A stretch of DNA of 64,000 nucleotides from Halodesulfovibrio aestuarii (lineage in GTDB: Bacteria; Desulfobacterota; Desulfovibrionia; Desulfovibrionales; Desulfovibrionaceae): the NCBI RefSeq assembly GCF_050571805.1, contig NZ_CP192219.1. One strand, given 5' to 3'. The first letter of the stretch is position 1. Every line of letters begins with the position of its first letter. Below, one piece after another: positions 1 through 9,179 of this stretch. The position numbers and the translations under genes are program-made. The notes beneath the pieces were generated by a model that was given only the letters and a program-made list of their open reading frames with translations, ran no database searches and was not told where the DNA came from.

Positions 1-560
1 AGCACCGCAACAGTGCTTCCCCATCCAGAAAGCGCATGAGTATGGGCAACAGCATCAATACCACGCGCAAGACCGGAAATCGTGGTTACGCCGCAAGCAG
101 ACAACGTTCTGCTGAGCACTTCTGCGGTACGGATACCGTCCTTTGAGCAGCGTCTGGAGCCTACGACCCCGATGGCCGGATTCTTCAGTAGTGAAAGATC
201 GCCTTTGTAGTACAGAAAAAGTGGAGGGTCAGGAATTTCGCGAAGCAGTTCAGGATACGCAGGGTCAGACCATAGAAGCACCTCGCAGGCAACCTGCGCA
301 GCGTTTTCCCACTCTTTTTTCGCCTGTTCCCGCCAGCGGTTGCTCAATACAGCTTCCACCACTTTGGCAGAAATAGAAGCCCGTGCAGACCAGCCTTTAA
401 TATCATTCATAGCGGCATTGGCGGAACCATACTCGACCAATAATCGTTTGGCAGTTCTGAACCCGATACCGGCAGTATAGCGGAGAGCCAGAGAAGCCCA
501 AAAATCTTCGCGTCTGTCTTCCGACAACGTCGCAAGACAGCTTACAGGAGTTGCATTCAT
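1..560 (-). CDS. dprA: DNA processing protein DprA, C-terminal part cut by the window edge
   Basis: Reading the minus strand from the ATG at 560 gives an uninterrupted frame of about 186 codons that runs off the left edge of the window. The N-terminal ~70 residues are a helical SAM/HhH-like region. They are followed by the start of the Rossmann-like DprA fold, with the family motifs GSRRCS (residues ~135-140) and SGLARGID (~162-169). DprA loads RecA onto incoming single-stranded DNA during transformation and is also widespread in bacteria not known to be competent. The gene starts 9 bases after the stop of the upstream TPR lipoprotein gene, so the two are probably co-transcribed. The family assignment is firm; the missing C-terminal half cannot be judged. 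Confidence 0.93.
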   Translation of the reverse strand, partial: MNATPVSCLATLSEDRREDFWASLALRYTAGIGFRTAKRLLVEYGSANAAMNDIKGWSARASISAKVVEAVLSNRWREQAKKEWENAAQVACEVLLWSDPAYPELLREIPDPPLFLYYKGDLSLLKNPAIGVVGSRRCSKDGIRTAEVLSRTLSACGVTTISGLARGIDAVAHTHALSGWGSTVAV

Positions 561-569
561 ATCAATTTT

Positions 570-1673
570 CTAAATACCGGAAAGCATTTTACGGGCAAGA
601 CGCGCCTCGTTCGATTTTGGATATTTCTCAACTACTTTTAAAAGATATCGACGCGCTTCAGATAATTCATTCATCCGCTCAAAGGAATACCCAATTTTTA
701 ACATTGCTGATTTTGCCTTGCTGCTTTCGGGAAAACGATTCAGCACTTCGCGGAACACATCCACAGCAATGAGATAATCTTTTTGCGAATAGTACGCCTC
801 ACCCACCCAATACACAGCATTCGGTGTAAGCGGATCCCGCGGAAATTCTGTTAAAAATTCTTCAAGACGTTCACGTCCTTCTACGTAGCGCCCTTTTTCA
901 AGCAACTCTAGCCCGTGCTTATACATGGAGGTCGAACCTGTTTTCTTTGCAGGAGGCCGCACTGTTTTTTTAGGAACCGGAACATCAGAATGCTGAGCAA
1001 CAACGCGCGGCGCAGAGCTTGGCTGCGCATCTTTTGCCGTTGGGGAAGGTGTGGAAACCTCTTGCGATGAAGAAGGCACGGATGCTGCCGCTGCCTGAGG
1101 AGAAGACGCCTCGGACGGCTGGGCAGAAGAACTTGCCTTTTCGTCTACTTGTGGCTGGGCAGAAGACTTTGTGAAAGGGTGTACAGGGCTGTCCGCATTA
1201 GTAGGAGCAGGAGGTGTTGCTGCTTCCGCTACTGAAGGCTTGGCCGATGTTTCATCTTCAAGTTGCTGTTCGTCTGCAACAGCCTGCGAGTCTGCTTCAT
1301 CCGCATTTTTTGTTGCAGGTTGTGCAGATTCATTTGCAGACGGTTCAGGATCGCCGTCATTGTCAACGCTTGTAGCGGCCGCTGTATTTGCGCCATCTGT
1401 TGGCGAAAAGACATGCACCTCCGGTGTAAGTTGAACAGATTCAGCTATCATTTCTTCTTGCGTTGGGACAGGAAGACCAAGTTGCTTTTCTAATTTTGCT
1501 ATGCGTGTCGAAAGACCGGCTTCGCGTAATGCGGCTCTTTCTCTAAAATCCAAAAAGCGTTGTTCCAGATTTTCCATCCGCCATTTCGTGCTTGCTACTT
1601 CCGTATGCATAGAGGCGGTACTACACCCGCAACATACTAAAATAATACTACCTACAAACAACCGCCTTTTCAT
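570..1673 (-). CDS. CpoB/YbgF-like TPR lipoprotein of the Tol-Pal type
   Basis: A 367-residue protein with a lipoprotein signal peptide: a positively charged start, a hydrophobic stretch, and a lipobox ending CCGC near residues 14-17. An N-terminal coiled-coil segment (~25-65) resembles the YbgF trimerisation helix. It is followed by a long low-complexity linker rich in Ala, Ser, Pro and Glu (~75-245), then three tetratricopeptide-like repeats (~250-367) with the YbgF pattern of Tyr-rich helices and FPxSxxxxxA caps. CpoB coordinates Tol-Pal constriction with peptidoglycan synthesis in the periplasm. The acylation signal and the very long linker differ from the soluble E. coli protein. No tol genes are adjacent. 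A GAGGAG ribosome binding site precedes the ATG. The repeat architecture is clear; the exact role is inferred. Confidence 0.8.
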   Translation of the reverse strand: MKRRLFVGSIILVCCGCSTASMHTEVASTKWRMENLEQRFLDFRERAALREAGLSTRIAKLEKQLGLPVPTQEEMIAESVQLTPEVHVFSPTDGANTAAATSVDNDGDPEPSANESAQPATKNADEADSQAVADEQQLEDETSAKPSVAEAATPPAPTNADSPVHPFTKSSAQPQVDEKASSSAQPSEASSPQAAAASVPSSSQEVSTPSPTAKDAQPSSAPRVVAQHSDVPVPKKTVRPPAKKTGSTSMYKHGLELLEKGRYVEGRERLEEFLTEFPRDPLTPNAVYWVGEAYYSQKDYLIAVDVFREVLNRFPESSKAKSAMLKIGYSFERMNELSEARRYLLKVVEKYPKSNEARLARKMLSGI

Positions 1674-1936
1674 TGCCGCTCCTCTATACCTGCCTGTTGC
1701 TATCAGGCTGTTTTCTCAATTCAGCCCCGTGCAACTGCATTTCAACCAAATTCAGCGTACAGCATACCTGCAATTTGTTTTCAACTGAAGTTATTTTTTC
1801 AGGAAAACACAGCTGTTACACCATTTTTAGTGCATAGTAGTAGTGCAGGAAAACTTGCTTTTCGCGTATAAATGGTGCAATAAACCTGTGCTCGGCATAG
1901 AAGCCGTGCAAATGCACCCAAAGGAGTTCTTGTAGC

Positions 1937-2938
1937 ATGAATGGGCTACTCAACGATCCTCAGTATTTAGGACTTAGACTTGCAGGCTTCCTAGTCATCA
2001 TGGCTATCCTTGCCGCACCGTCTCTTCCTCTGATTTCTGCTATCAGCCAAGGCATCGCTAAATCTCAAAAAAAGAGTTTTTACGATAAATTCGGCAAGCA
2101 GTTTACCCGTATGTGCCTCATTTACGGAGGCACGGCACTGGCAGTGCTCACCCTTGGATTTGCCCGTTACCTGACAATTGATCCGGTAATGTTGCAAGGC
2201 CCGTATCAATTACCACTTATTCTCTCGACGGGTGTTACCATACTCGCCGTAATAGTGTTAACCGTCTATTTCAAGGCTTGGAAGACAATGCGCAAACAAA
2301 AAGGTGCGCATATCCTCCTCGGGCTGTTAAGTTCCGTGTTGCTTTTCGCAGCAGTTCTCTGCGTCGCAATGGTAGCAAACGTCTTACAGTCTCTGGAATA
2401 CTTTCTTCCTTCCATGGGAACGCCGCTTGAAATCCTGACGGCACTAATTTCGGCTGCAAGCTCTAAAGCATTCATCACCTATATGAGTCTTGGTATCATC
2501 ACAGGCTTTGCCCTGTGCGGTACTTTCGGGCAAATGTACCTGCTCGCACGCAGAGACAAAGACGATTTTGGTCGTGATTACTATAAGTTTGCCATGCCAT
2601 ACGCAGCAAAATGGGCTATTGGCGGTACGATACTTCAGATTGCAGCATCCATCGTAATGCTTGTATCAACCCAGTTGCCTATACTTATTGAACAAATCAC
2701 TTCGAGTGCGCCGAAAGACCTGTTGCAGAATCCAATTGTAATGACTTGGGGCTTTGCCCTTCTTCTGCCTGTCTTTGCCTGCATTCTCTGGACATTTATT
2801 GTATTGAGCGCAACACCGATGCGTAGAAAAGTCAGCGTATACTGTGCTGGAATTATTATGATAGTTACTGATATCAGCCTGCTGTTTGCAGCCTACGTTG
2901 GTATCATGATGACTGTCGCACAGCCTGTAGTCAGCTAG
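1937..2938 (+). CDS. Polytopic inner-membrane protein of unknown function
   Basis: A 333-residue, strongly hydrophobic protein with about eight to nine predicted transmembrane helices (approximately 12-34, 57-77, 90-110, 125-150, 173-200, 225-248, 268-292, 303-328). Short basic loops lie between them, for example around residues 40-50 and 112-122. I do not recognise the family. The loops show no transporter signature, Walker motif or CxxCH haem motif. It stands alone: divergent from the TPR lipoprotein gene, followed by its own terminator, and preceded by a good AAAGGAG ribosome binding site. The 1674-1936 gap upstream is AT-rich with no other gene. It could be a respiratory or energy-coupling membrane subunit, but nothing in the sequence proves that. 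Confidence 0.75.
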   Translation: MNGLLNDPQYLGLRLAGFLVIMAILAAPSLPLISAISQGIAKSQKKSFYDKFGKQFTRMCLIYGGTALAVLTLGFARYLTIDPVMLQGPYQLPLILSTGVTILAVIVLTVYFKAWKTMRKQKGAHILLGLLSSVLLFAAVLCVAMVANVLQSLEYFLPSMGTPLEILTALISAASSKAFITYMSLGIITGFALCGTFGQMYLLARRDKDDFGRDYYKFAMPYAAKWAIGGTILQIAASIVMLVSTQLPILIEQITSSAPKDLLQNPIVMTWGFALLLPVFACILWTFIVLSATPMRRKVSVYCAGIIMIVTDISLLFAAYVGIMMTVAQPVVS

Positions 2939-2959
2939 CTTTCAACTCACTGCGAGCTT

Positions 2960-2996
2960 AAAAAAGCCCGACACCATGCAGGTGTCGGGCTTTTTT
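2960..2996 (+). terminator. Factor-independent terminator after the membrane-protein gene
   Basis: A perfect GC-rich stem (GCCCGACACC / GGTGTCGGGC) with a 4-base loop, flanked by A6 and T6 runs. It can work in both directions and lies just after the stop at 2938. Confidence 0.95.
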
Positions 2997-3147
2997 ACTG
3001 CATCATAGATAATACATACGTTATATTAGTAATCCTTGAAGCATTTTTGCACTCCCTTATACTTAATCCGTCCTTGGCCCGACATTAAGTCTGCCCCCCA
3101 AAAAAAGGGAACCACCTTAAAGAACTTACACTTTTGTACAAAAGTCG

Positions 3148-3212
3148 TTGACAATATATATCGAACTGTTCAAATATTCTTCAGATTGAGTGAATATTGG
3201 TGAACCACCAAT
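3148..3212 (+). promoter_or_regulatory. Sigma-70 type promoter and 5' UTR hairpin upstream of ilvE
   Basis: A consensus -35 TTGACA (3148-3153) is followed after 18 bases by AAATAT (3172-3177) as a -10 candidate. The predicted transcript begins near 3184 and contains a short perfect hairpin, ATTGGTG-AAC-CACCAAT (3196-3212), about 45 bases before the ilvE start. No leader peptide with runs of branched-chain codons and no T-box was seen. The rest of the 2997-3256 gap has no gene. Confidence 0.6.
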
Positions 3213-3256
3213 TTGAATTATAAACGGTATGCAACCGGACAGAAGAGGATTCTGGA

Positions 3257-4327
3257 ATGGACTTTAAACTTGATTTACTCCCTGAGGAAAAACGAAATTA
3301 CAACTGCTTGTCAGAGCTTGAAACTCTCTCATTCGGTCAGCTGCGCAGTGATCATATGTTCGTTGCTGAGTACGAAGACGGCGAGTGGAAAAACGCGCGC
3401 ATAGTTCCTTATCAGAACTTCTCTATTGCCCCTGGCGCAATGGTACTCCATTACGGTCAGGCTCTTTTTGAAGGCGCAAAAGCATTTCAGCGCGATGGTG
3501 AACTCTACACATGGCGCTTTGACAAAAATGCAGAACGTTTGAACGAATCTGCACGAATTCTCTGCATGCCTGAAATTCCAGTCGATTTTCAGATTGAAGC
3601 ACTCAACCGCCTACTCGATATTGAACGCAACTGGTGTCCAAAAGTTGAGGAATCTTCTCTGTACATTCGTCCGTTCATGTTCGCTACACAGGACTCCCTT
3701 GGTGTGCATCCTAGCTCTAAGTACATATACTGCATCATGCTTTCCCCAAGTGGCCCTTACTACGCAGGCGGCTTCAGCAATACTGTTACCCTGCTCGTAA
3801 CCGAAAAATTCCACCGCGCAACCCCGGGTGGTACCGGTGCTGCTAAAGCATGCGGTAACTACGCTGCTTCACTGCGTGCGCAGGAATTTGCAAAATCAAA
3901 AAATTGTGCTCAGGTACTCTATCTTGATACCACCAATACCTATCTTGAAGAAGTTGGTGCAATGAACCACTTCCATATCATGAAGGACGGATCTATCATC
4001 ATTCCAGAATTTACCGACACAATCCTTAAGTCCATCACATCTCAATCCGTGTTGGAACTTTTCCCGAATGCTCGTCAGGAACGCATCAAAATTGCTGACT
4101 TCCTCGAGCAGATTGAGAATGGCGAAATCATCGAAGCCGGCGGTTTCGGTACCGCAGCAGTAATTACCCCAGTTGGTAAATACGTAACCGACGACGGCAA
4201 AGAATACGTAGTAGGTGACGGCGAAATCGGTAAACACACCCGCGCCATCTACGAAAAATACGTAAGCATGCAGCGCGGCGATATTGAAGCTCCAGAAGGA
4301 TGGCTCGTTCAAGTTCCTCACTACTAG
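3257..4327 (+). CDS. ilvE: Branched-chain amino acid aminotransferase
   Basis: A 356-residue PLP enzyme of fold type IV. It interconverts leucine, isoleucine and valine with their 2-oxo acids using glutamate/2-oxoglutarate. The length and motifs match the long BCAT type: HYGQALFEGAKA near residues 65-76, the Schiff-base lysine K197 within GGTGAAKACGNYA, and a C-terminal EAGGFGTAAVITPVG stretch that contacts the cofactor and substrate. The start is supported by a GAGG ribosome binding site and by the promoter and leader just upstream. It is monocistronic, between two strong terminators. No other ilv or leu genes lie nearby. The assignment is firm. Confidence 0.95.
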   Translation: MDFKLDLLPEEKRNYNCLSELETLSFGQLRSDHMFVAEYEDGEWKNARIVPYQNFSIAPGAMVLHYGQALFEGAKAFQRDGELYTWRFDKNAERLNESARILCMPEIPVDFQIEALNRLLDIERNWCPKVEESSLYIRPFMFATQDSLGVHPSSKYIYCIMLSPSGPYYAGGFSNTVTLLVTEKFHRATPGGTGAAKACGNYAASLRAQEFAKSKNCAQVLYLDTTNTYLEEVGAMNHFHIMKDGSIIIPEFTDTILKSITSQSVLELFPNARQERIKIADFLEQIENGEIIEAGGFGTAAVITPVGKYVTDDGKEYVVGDGEIGKHTRAIYEKYVSMQRGDIEAPEGWLVQVPHY

Positions 4328-4349
4328 CAGCTGCACTCCTTGGTCATAC

Positions 4350-4377
4350 AAAGGCGCCCTTTCGAGCGCCTTTTTTT
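4350..4377 (+). terminator. Factor-independent terminator after ilvE
   Basis: An AAAGGCGC / GCGCCTTT stem closes an 8-base loop and is followed by a T8 run, 22 bases after the ilvE stop. Confidence 0.9.
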
Positions 4378-4420
4378 ATGCCGGAAGATCACATTTTGTC
4401 TCTGTCATGTCCGAGCCGTG

Positions 4421-4502
4421 TTGCCTCCGGCGGCTGGGGGAAACCCTTTTTCAAAAGGGTTCTCCCCCAGACCCCCTTCCTAAAACTTTTACTTGCGAGA
4501 CC
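4421..4502 (+). repeat. Dispersed ~80-bp palindromic repeat, copy 1 (inverted relative to copy 2)
   Basis: This 82-base segment recurs almost perfectly (about four mismatches) as its reverse complement at 5252-5332. Its core is a long imperfect palindrome, GGGGGAAACCC-TTTTTCAAAA-GGGTTCTCCCCC, flanked by GCCTCCGGCGGC on one side and AAAACTTTTACTTGCGAG on the other. It lies in the otherwise empty 4378-4649 gap and codes for nothing plausible. Confidence 0.85.
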
Positions 4503-4649
4503 AGCCCGTTTCATACAATTGCATGCGGCTTATGCGAACTACTTTAAGAGAATAACGCAGTGTTTTTTCTAGCACCGGCTACCCCTCTGTGCAGAGTTGA
4601 TCAGCGCGGCATCTCGACTCCCTGATTCATTATCAGTGTAAAAGAACAC

Positions 4650-4687
4650 AAAAAAGTCCCTGCCTTGTGGAAGGCAGGGACTTTTAC
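4650..4687 (-). terminator. Terminator of the RRM protein gene
   Basis: A perfect stem AAGTCCCTGCCTT / AAGGCAGGGACTT with a 4-base loop. On the minus strand it ends in a T6 run, as expected for the gene ending at 4721. Confidence 0.9.
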
Positions 4688-4720
4688 ACACCGAAATTTG
4701 TTGTAACAGCTAAAAAACGG

Positions 4721-4981
4721 TTATGAGCGACGCGGCTCGCGTGCTTTAGCTTCGGAAAGAGTTGCTGGACGACCCATCAAGTTTTTACCATTGAGGGTTT
4801 CGATTGCAGCATCAGCTTCATCGGCATCCATATCTACAAATGCAAACCCGCGGGAACGACCAGTTTCCTGATCTTTCATAATGCGCACACGGATAACCGT
4901 GCCACATTCTGCAAAGAAATTGCGTAAATCATCGTCTTCAGCGGACCATGCAAGGTTACCGACAAAAATACTTTTTACCAT
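4721..4981 (-). CDS. Small single-RRM RNA-binding protein
   Basis: An 86-residue protein that is one complete RNA recognition motif. RNP2 is IFVGNL (residues 5-10) and RNP1 is RGFAFVDM (44-51), with the usual aromatic and basic contacts, followed by a short basic tail (AREPRRS). Such bacterial glycine-poor RRM proteins resemble cyanobacterial Rbp proteins and bind single-stranded RNA; their targets here are unknown. A GGAGAATCTAG ribosome binding site sits before the ATG. The gene is monocistronic with its own terminator and is enclosed by the two inverted palindromic repeats at 4421-4502 and 5252-5332. Confidence 0.92.
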   Translation of the reverse strand: MVKSIFVGNLAWSAEDDDLRNFFAECGTVIRVRIMKDQETGRSRGFAFVDMDADEADAAIETLNGKNLMGRPATLSEAKAREPRRS

Positions 4982-5251
4982 CTAGATTCTCCATAAAATT
5001 TCACGGTTCTCCCGTGGTTCTGCTGCAATATACCCAATTCAGCCATGGTCGCAACGAAAATATGTGCCTCCCAAAATATCCCGCCGCAACGGTCAGGCCA
5101 AAAAAATTTCATTACTACGCCTACAGCACCGGAACGAAACCAGCAGGAATTAATAAAAAATACCACACTATGGTCATACATTTAGGAACTCAATATATCC
5201 GATACGTAAGGTAGTGGGACATAAGCCGCGAGGTTCCGCAAAAAAAGTGCT

Positions 5252-5332
5252 GACCTCGCAAGTAAAAGTTTTAGGAAAGGGGTCTGGGGGAGAACCCTTT
5301 TGCAAAAGGGTTTCCCCCAGCCGCCGGAGGCA
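5252..5332 (-). repeat. Dispersed ~80-bp palindromic repeat, copy 2
   Basis: Near-identical reverse complement of 4421-4502, with an internal palindrome at 5286-5318 (GGGGGAGAACCC-TTTTGCAAAA-GGGTTTCCCCC). It occupies much of the 4982-5357 gap upstream of the RRM gene. The rest of that gap shows no convincing gene. Confidence 0.85.
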
Positions 5333-5357
5333 AAAAAAGGCTGTTATTCAAACGGCA

Positions 5358-5390
5358 CAAAAAAAGGGACAGCAAATGCTGTCCCTTTTA
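5358..5390 (-). terminator. Terminator of the arginine operon
   Basis: A stem AAAGGGACAGC / GCTGTCCCTTT with a 4-base loop and a T-run on the minus strand, just downstream of the argH stop. Confidence 0.9.
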
Positions 5391-5408
5391 GATTCTATAT
5401 TGTTCGAC

Positions 5409-6788
5409 TTAGCTGAGCCAGCCGTTCAATTCTGCTATTTGTGCACGCACAGCATCGGGGCCGGTACCGCCCTGAGTTTTGCGTCGGGCAACAGCATTCT
5501 TGTAGGAGAGTACTTCGTACACATCGTCTGAGATAAGATCAGAAACAGTATTGAACTCTTCGATACTGAGATCTTCGAGTCCCTTGTTTTTGTCTTCAGC
5601 AAGCGCCACCGCAGCGCCTGTGATGTGGTGAGCTTCACGGAACGGAACACCTTTGCCTACAAGGTAGTCAGCGAGTTCTGTTGCGTTAAGGAAGCCCTGC
5701 TTGAGCACTTCTTCCATGCGTTTTGTATTAAAACGCAATTCAGAGAGCATACCTGCCATAATAGCGAGGGATGTTGATACTGTTTTATCAGTATCAATAA
5801 ACGGCTCTTTATCTTCCTGCATGTCACGGTTGTAGGTCATTGGAAGACCTTTAACTGTGGCGAGCAGGTTCATGAGTGCACCGAAGGTACGCCCCACTTT
5901 ACCGCGCATGATCTCCGAAACATCCGGATTTTTCTTCTGCGGCATGATGCTTGAGCCGGTGGCGTAGGCATCTGGCAGATAGATGTACCCGAAGTTAGGG
6001 TTTGCCCAGTATACAAGCTCTTCGTTAAGACGAGAAAGATGCGTCATAACGAGTGAACCGGCGAATAAGGATTCCAGAACAAAATCTCTGTCGGACACCG
6101 CATCCATAGAGTTTTTGAAGGTTCCGTACATGCCGAGTTCTTCTGCTACTGAGGCAGGATCAAGCGGATATGTAGTGCCTGCAAGTGCTGCTGCACCAAG
6201 CGGACACACACGAGCGCGTTTATCGCAGTCTACAAGGCGATCGAAATCGCGTGTAAGCATCCATGCGTAGGCAAGAAGATGATGTGCAAGGGATACAGGC
6301 TGTGCTGGCTGCATGTGAGTGCAACCCGGAAGCAAGGTATCCACGTGCTCTTCAGCCTGTTTTACAAGCTCAGCAACTACGCCTTTAATAAGCTCCTGCC
6401 ATTCACGGATAGAATCAGAAACATACAGACGGAAATCAAGTGCCACCTGATCGTTTCTGGAACGTCCGGTGTGCAGGCGTTTGCCGGCATCACCAATGAG
6501 TTCGGAAAGACGGCTTTCAATGTTCATGTGAACATCTTCGTACTCAGTTTTCCACTGAAACGTACCGTCTTCAATTTCCTTTAGAATAGCATCAAGGCCG
6601 GATACAATAGAATCTGCATCTTCCTGAGAAATAACCTGCTGACGGGCAAGCATACGCGCATGGGCTTTAGACCCTGCGATATCCTGCCTGTAGAGGTTTC
6701 TGTCGTAGGAAACGGATTCTGTATATTCTTCTACGAGCGCAGCGGTTTTCTGACGAAAACGTCCGCCCCACATCTTTTTTTCTGCCAT
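5409..6788 (-). CDS. argH: Argininosuccinate lyase
   Basis: A 459-residue member of the fumarase/aspartase superfamily catalysing the last step of arginine biosynthesis, argininosuccinate to arginine plus fumarate. The superfamily signature GSSIMPQKKNPD lies near residues 279-290 and carries the catalytic serine loop. The conserved LHTGRSRNDQV (~105-115) and the TxSTAMPQK-type lid are as expected for ArgH. Length is typical. It begins 9 bases after the argG stop with only a weak ribosome binding site, suggesting translational coupling, and ends just before a terminator. The identification is firm. Confidence 0.97.
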   Translation of the reverse strand: MAEKKMWGGRFRQKTAALVEEYTESVSYDRNLYRQDIAGSKAHARMLARQQVISQEDADSIVSGLDAILKEIEDGTFQWKTEYEDVHMNIESRLSELIGDAGKRLHTGRSRNDQVALDFRLYVSDSIREWQELIKGVVAELVKQAEEHVDTLLPGCTHMQPAQPVSLAHHLLAYAWMLTRDFDRLVDCDKRARVCPLGAAALAGTTYPLDPASVAEELGMYGTFKNSMDAVSDRDFVLESLFAGSLVMTHLSRLNEELVYWANPNFGYIYLPDAYATGSSIMPQKKNPDVSEIMRGKVGRTFGALMNLLATVKGLPMTYNRDMQEDKEPFIDTDKTVSTSLAIMAGMLSELRFNTKRMEEVLKQGFLNATELADYLVGKGVPFREAHHITGAAVALAEDKNKGLEDLSIEEFNTVSDLISDDVYEVLSYKNAVARRKTQGGTGPDAVRAQIAELNGWLS

Positions 6789-6797
6789 GATGAGAAC

Positions 6798-7994
6798 CTA
6801 TTTTTTGTAGCCGAGAAGACGTAAGCCCTGAAGCTTAATAAAACCGGCTGCGTCTGCCTGATCGTAAACATCATCCTCTTCAAAAGTAGCGAGGTCTTCG
6901 CGGTAGAGAGAGTAAGGAGACTTACGGCCAACAGGAATAACGTTACCTTTGTACAGTTTAATACGGACAGTACCGGAAACGTTTTTCTGGGTTTCATCAA
7001 TAAGTTTCTGCATTGCTTCACGCTCAGGAGCGAACCAGAAACCATTATAGATGCATTCTGCATACTTAGGAATCATGGAATCGCGCAGGTGCATGGTATC
7101 ACGGTCAAGGCAGATGCCTTCGAGATCGCGATGCGCAACATGCAGGATGGTGCCGCCCGGAGTTTCGTACACGCCGCGTGACTTCATGCCAACGAAACGG
7201 TTTTCAACCATATCGAGACGACCGACGCCGTGTTTACCACCAACAGTGTTAAGCGCTTTAACCATTTCGGCAGGGCTTAATTTTTCACCGTTAAGAGCAA
7301 CAGGGTCACCGTTGATAAATTCGAGTTCAATGTATTCAGCTTCGTCCGGAGCTTCTTCTACAGGAACAGCCATGATGTAGGAACCCGGGCCCGGCTCAAG
7401 CCAAGGAGATTCAAGCTCGCCACCTTCAAAAGAGCAGTGAAGCATGTTTCTGTCCATGGAGTAAAGCTTACGGGATGCTGCAACAGGAAGCGGAATACCG
7501 TGCTGTTCTGCAAAGTTGTTAAGATCTGTACGGGAACGGAAGTTCCATTCGCGCCAAGGTGCAATAACTTTGATGGATGGATCAAGAGCCATTGCAGAAA
7601 GTTCGAAACGAACCTGATCGTTACCTTTACCGGTTGCACCGTGTGCTACGGCCTGTGCACCTTCTTCGTGTGCAATTTCGATAAGGCGTTTAGTGATAAG
7701 AGGACGCGCAATGGAAGTACCGAGCAGGTAGCGGCCTTCGTAGATTGCGTTAGCGCGCATCATCGGGAAGATGTAGTCGCGTGCGAACTCTTCACGGAGA
7801 TCTTCAACGTATGCGCGAGTAGCACCGGTTGCCAATGCTTTTTCATCTACGCCGTCGAGATCTTCTTCCTGACCTAAATCAGCAGTAAGGGTAACAACTT
7901 CACAATTGTAAGTAAGTGCAATCCATTTAAGGATTACGGAAGTATCGAGCCCGCCGGAGTATGCGAGCACTACTTTTTTAATATCATTAGCCAT
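6798..7994 (-). CDS. argG: Argininosuccinate synthase
   Basis: A 398-residue ATP-dependent ligase joining citrulline and aspartate. The N-terminal PP-loop AYSGGLDTS (residues 9-17) binds ATP. Downstream it shows the ArgG motifs GATGKGNDQVRFE (~118-130) and the citrulline/aspartate-binding segments typical of the family. Length matches bacterial type 2 ArgG. A GGAAGG ribosome binding site precedes the ATG. It lies between argF and argH; the 151-base argF-argG spacer contains no terminator. Confidence 0.97.
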   Translation of the reverse strand: MANDIKKVVLAYSGGLDTSVILKWIALTYNCEVVTLTADLGQEEDLDGVDEKALATGATRAYVEDLREEFARDYIFPMMRANAIYEGRYLLGTSIARPLITKRLIEIAHEEGAQAVAHGATGKGNDQVRFELSAMALDPSIKVIAPWREWNFRSRTDLNNFAEQHGIPLPVAASRKLYSMDRNMLHCSFEGGELESPWLEPGPGSYIMAVPVEEAPDEAEYIELEFINGDPVALNGEKLSPAEMVKALNTVGGKHGVGRLDMVENRFVGMKSRGVYETPGGTILHVAHRDLEGICLDRDTMHLRDSMIPKYAECIYNGFWFAPEREAMQKLIDETQKNVSGTVRIKLYKGNVIPVGRKSPYSLYREDLATFEEDDVYDQADAAGFIKLQGLRLLGYKK

Positions 7995-8145
7995 TTCGTA
8001 CCTTCCATTCTTTTATTGAAAAGCGGGACACATTACATGCCCCGCATCATATCTAACAACAAATCCCGATCACCCAGCAACCTGATGTAGCTGGCTGCAT
8101 TGAATACTCATCCGCAGCAACAACACAGCATGGTTTCTGTTTGTC

Positions 8146-9054
8146 TTAATCTGCTTTGAATACCCATTCGAGAATTGCTTTTTGCATGTGCAGGCGGTTT
8201 TCTGCCTGATCCCATACAATAGACGCCGGACCTTCAAAAACTTCTTCGCTCACTTCTTCACCGCGATGCGCAGGCAAACAATGCATGAACTTTGCGTCAG
8301 GATGAGCAAGAGCCATCATCTTCTCATCAATCATGTATCCTGCAAATGCTTTTTCGCGACGTTTCTGCTCTTCTTCCTGTCCCATAGATGCCCATACGTC
8401 TGTATTTACGTAGTGTGCACCCTCAAGAGCCAGCTTTGGATCATGGGTACAGAAGATTTTAGCTCCAGCCTGCAGCGCAAAAGAAAGCAGTTCTTTATCC
8501 GGCTCGTAGCCTTCCGGAAACGCCATAAACAGCTCAAACGGAAAGTACATTGCAGCTTCAATCCATGAATTAGCCATGTTGTTGCCATCGCCAACCCATG
8601 CAACCCGTACTGCGTCAAAGTTAGGAGTGCGTTCATGAATAGTCAGGAGGTCACTCATAATCTGACATGGGTGCCCTTGGTCAGTCAGCGCATTAACAAC
8701 AGGGATATCACCGTAATGTACCAGCTGTTCAATGTTTTCCTGACCGAAGGTTCGAACAATCATACAGTCATTGTATCGGGAGAGCACTCGAGCAGTATCT
8801 TTTAGCGGTTCACTTCGACCCAACTGGCTTTCAGCCGGAGTCATAAAAATAGTTTTACCGCCAAGGTGGTATACAGCTGTTTCAAAAGAAACACGTGTAC
8901 GGGTGGATGCCTTTTCAAAAAGCATAATCGCTGTTTTGCCAGCCATAAGGTCACAACGGTAGTCTGTGTCCTTCATCTCTTTAGCGCGGGCAATAAGGTC
9001 ATGCGCAGCTTGGCAACCCAAATCTCTGATACGTGTAAAGTGCTTGGTCATCAT
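8146..9054 (-). CDS. argF: Ornithine carbamoyltransferase
   Basis: A 302-residue transferase making citrulline from ornithine and carbamoyl phosphate. The carbamoyl-phosphate loop STRTRVSFE is near residues 50-58, HPCQIMSDLLT near 127-137, and the ornithine loop HCLPAHRGEE near 258-267. All are intact and typical of catabolic/anabolic OTCase rather than aspartate carbamoyltransferase. The start has tandem ATGs behind a GGGGGTC site. As the first gene of argF-argG-argH it probably carries the operon promoter. No clear ArgR box was recognised upstream. Confidence 0.97.
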   Translation of the reverse strand: MMTKHFTRIRDLGCQAAHDLIARAKEMKDTDYRCDLMAGKTAIMLFEKASTRTRVSFETAVYHLGGKTIFMTPAESQLGRSEPLKDTARVLSRYNDCMIVRTFGQENIEQLVHYGDIPVVNALTDQGHPCQIMSDLLTIHERTPNFDAVRVAWVGDGNNMANSWIEAAMYFPFELFMAFPEGYEPDKELLSFALQAGAKIFCTHDPKLALEGAHYVNTDVWASMGQEEEQKRREKAFAGYMIDEKMMALAHPDAKFMHCLPAHRGEEVSEEVFEGPASIVWDQAENRLHMQKAILEWVFKAD

Positions 9055-9179
9055 GACCCCCTGTAAGTGTGTGCTTTCCCAATAATGTCCTTAAAAAATG
9101 GTCTCAGAATTTCAGCAGATGAAACAGCGGGAACGCTCTTTCATCAGATTGAACAACCCTTGTGCAGTGCACGATGCTA

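Noticed and set aside
143..376. Plus-strand frame at the left edge
   Set aside because: It is antisense to dprA, whose motifs GSRRCS and SGLARGID are clear on the minus strand.
570..1673. Several frames on other strands inside the TPR lipoprotein gene
   Set aside because: They come from the low-complexity Ala/Ser/Glu codon repeats of the linker and carry no independent signals.
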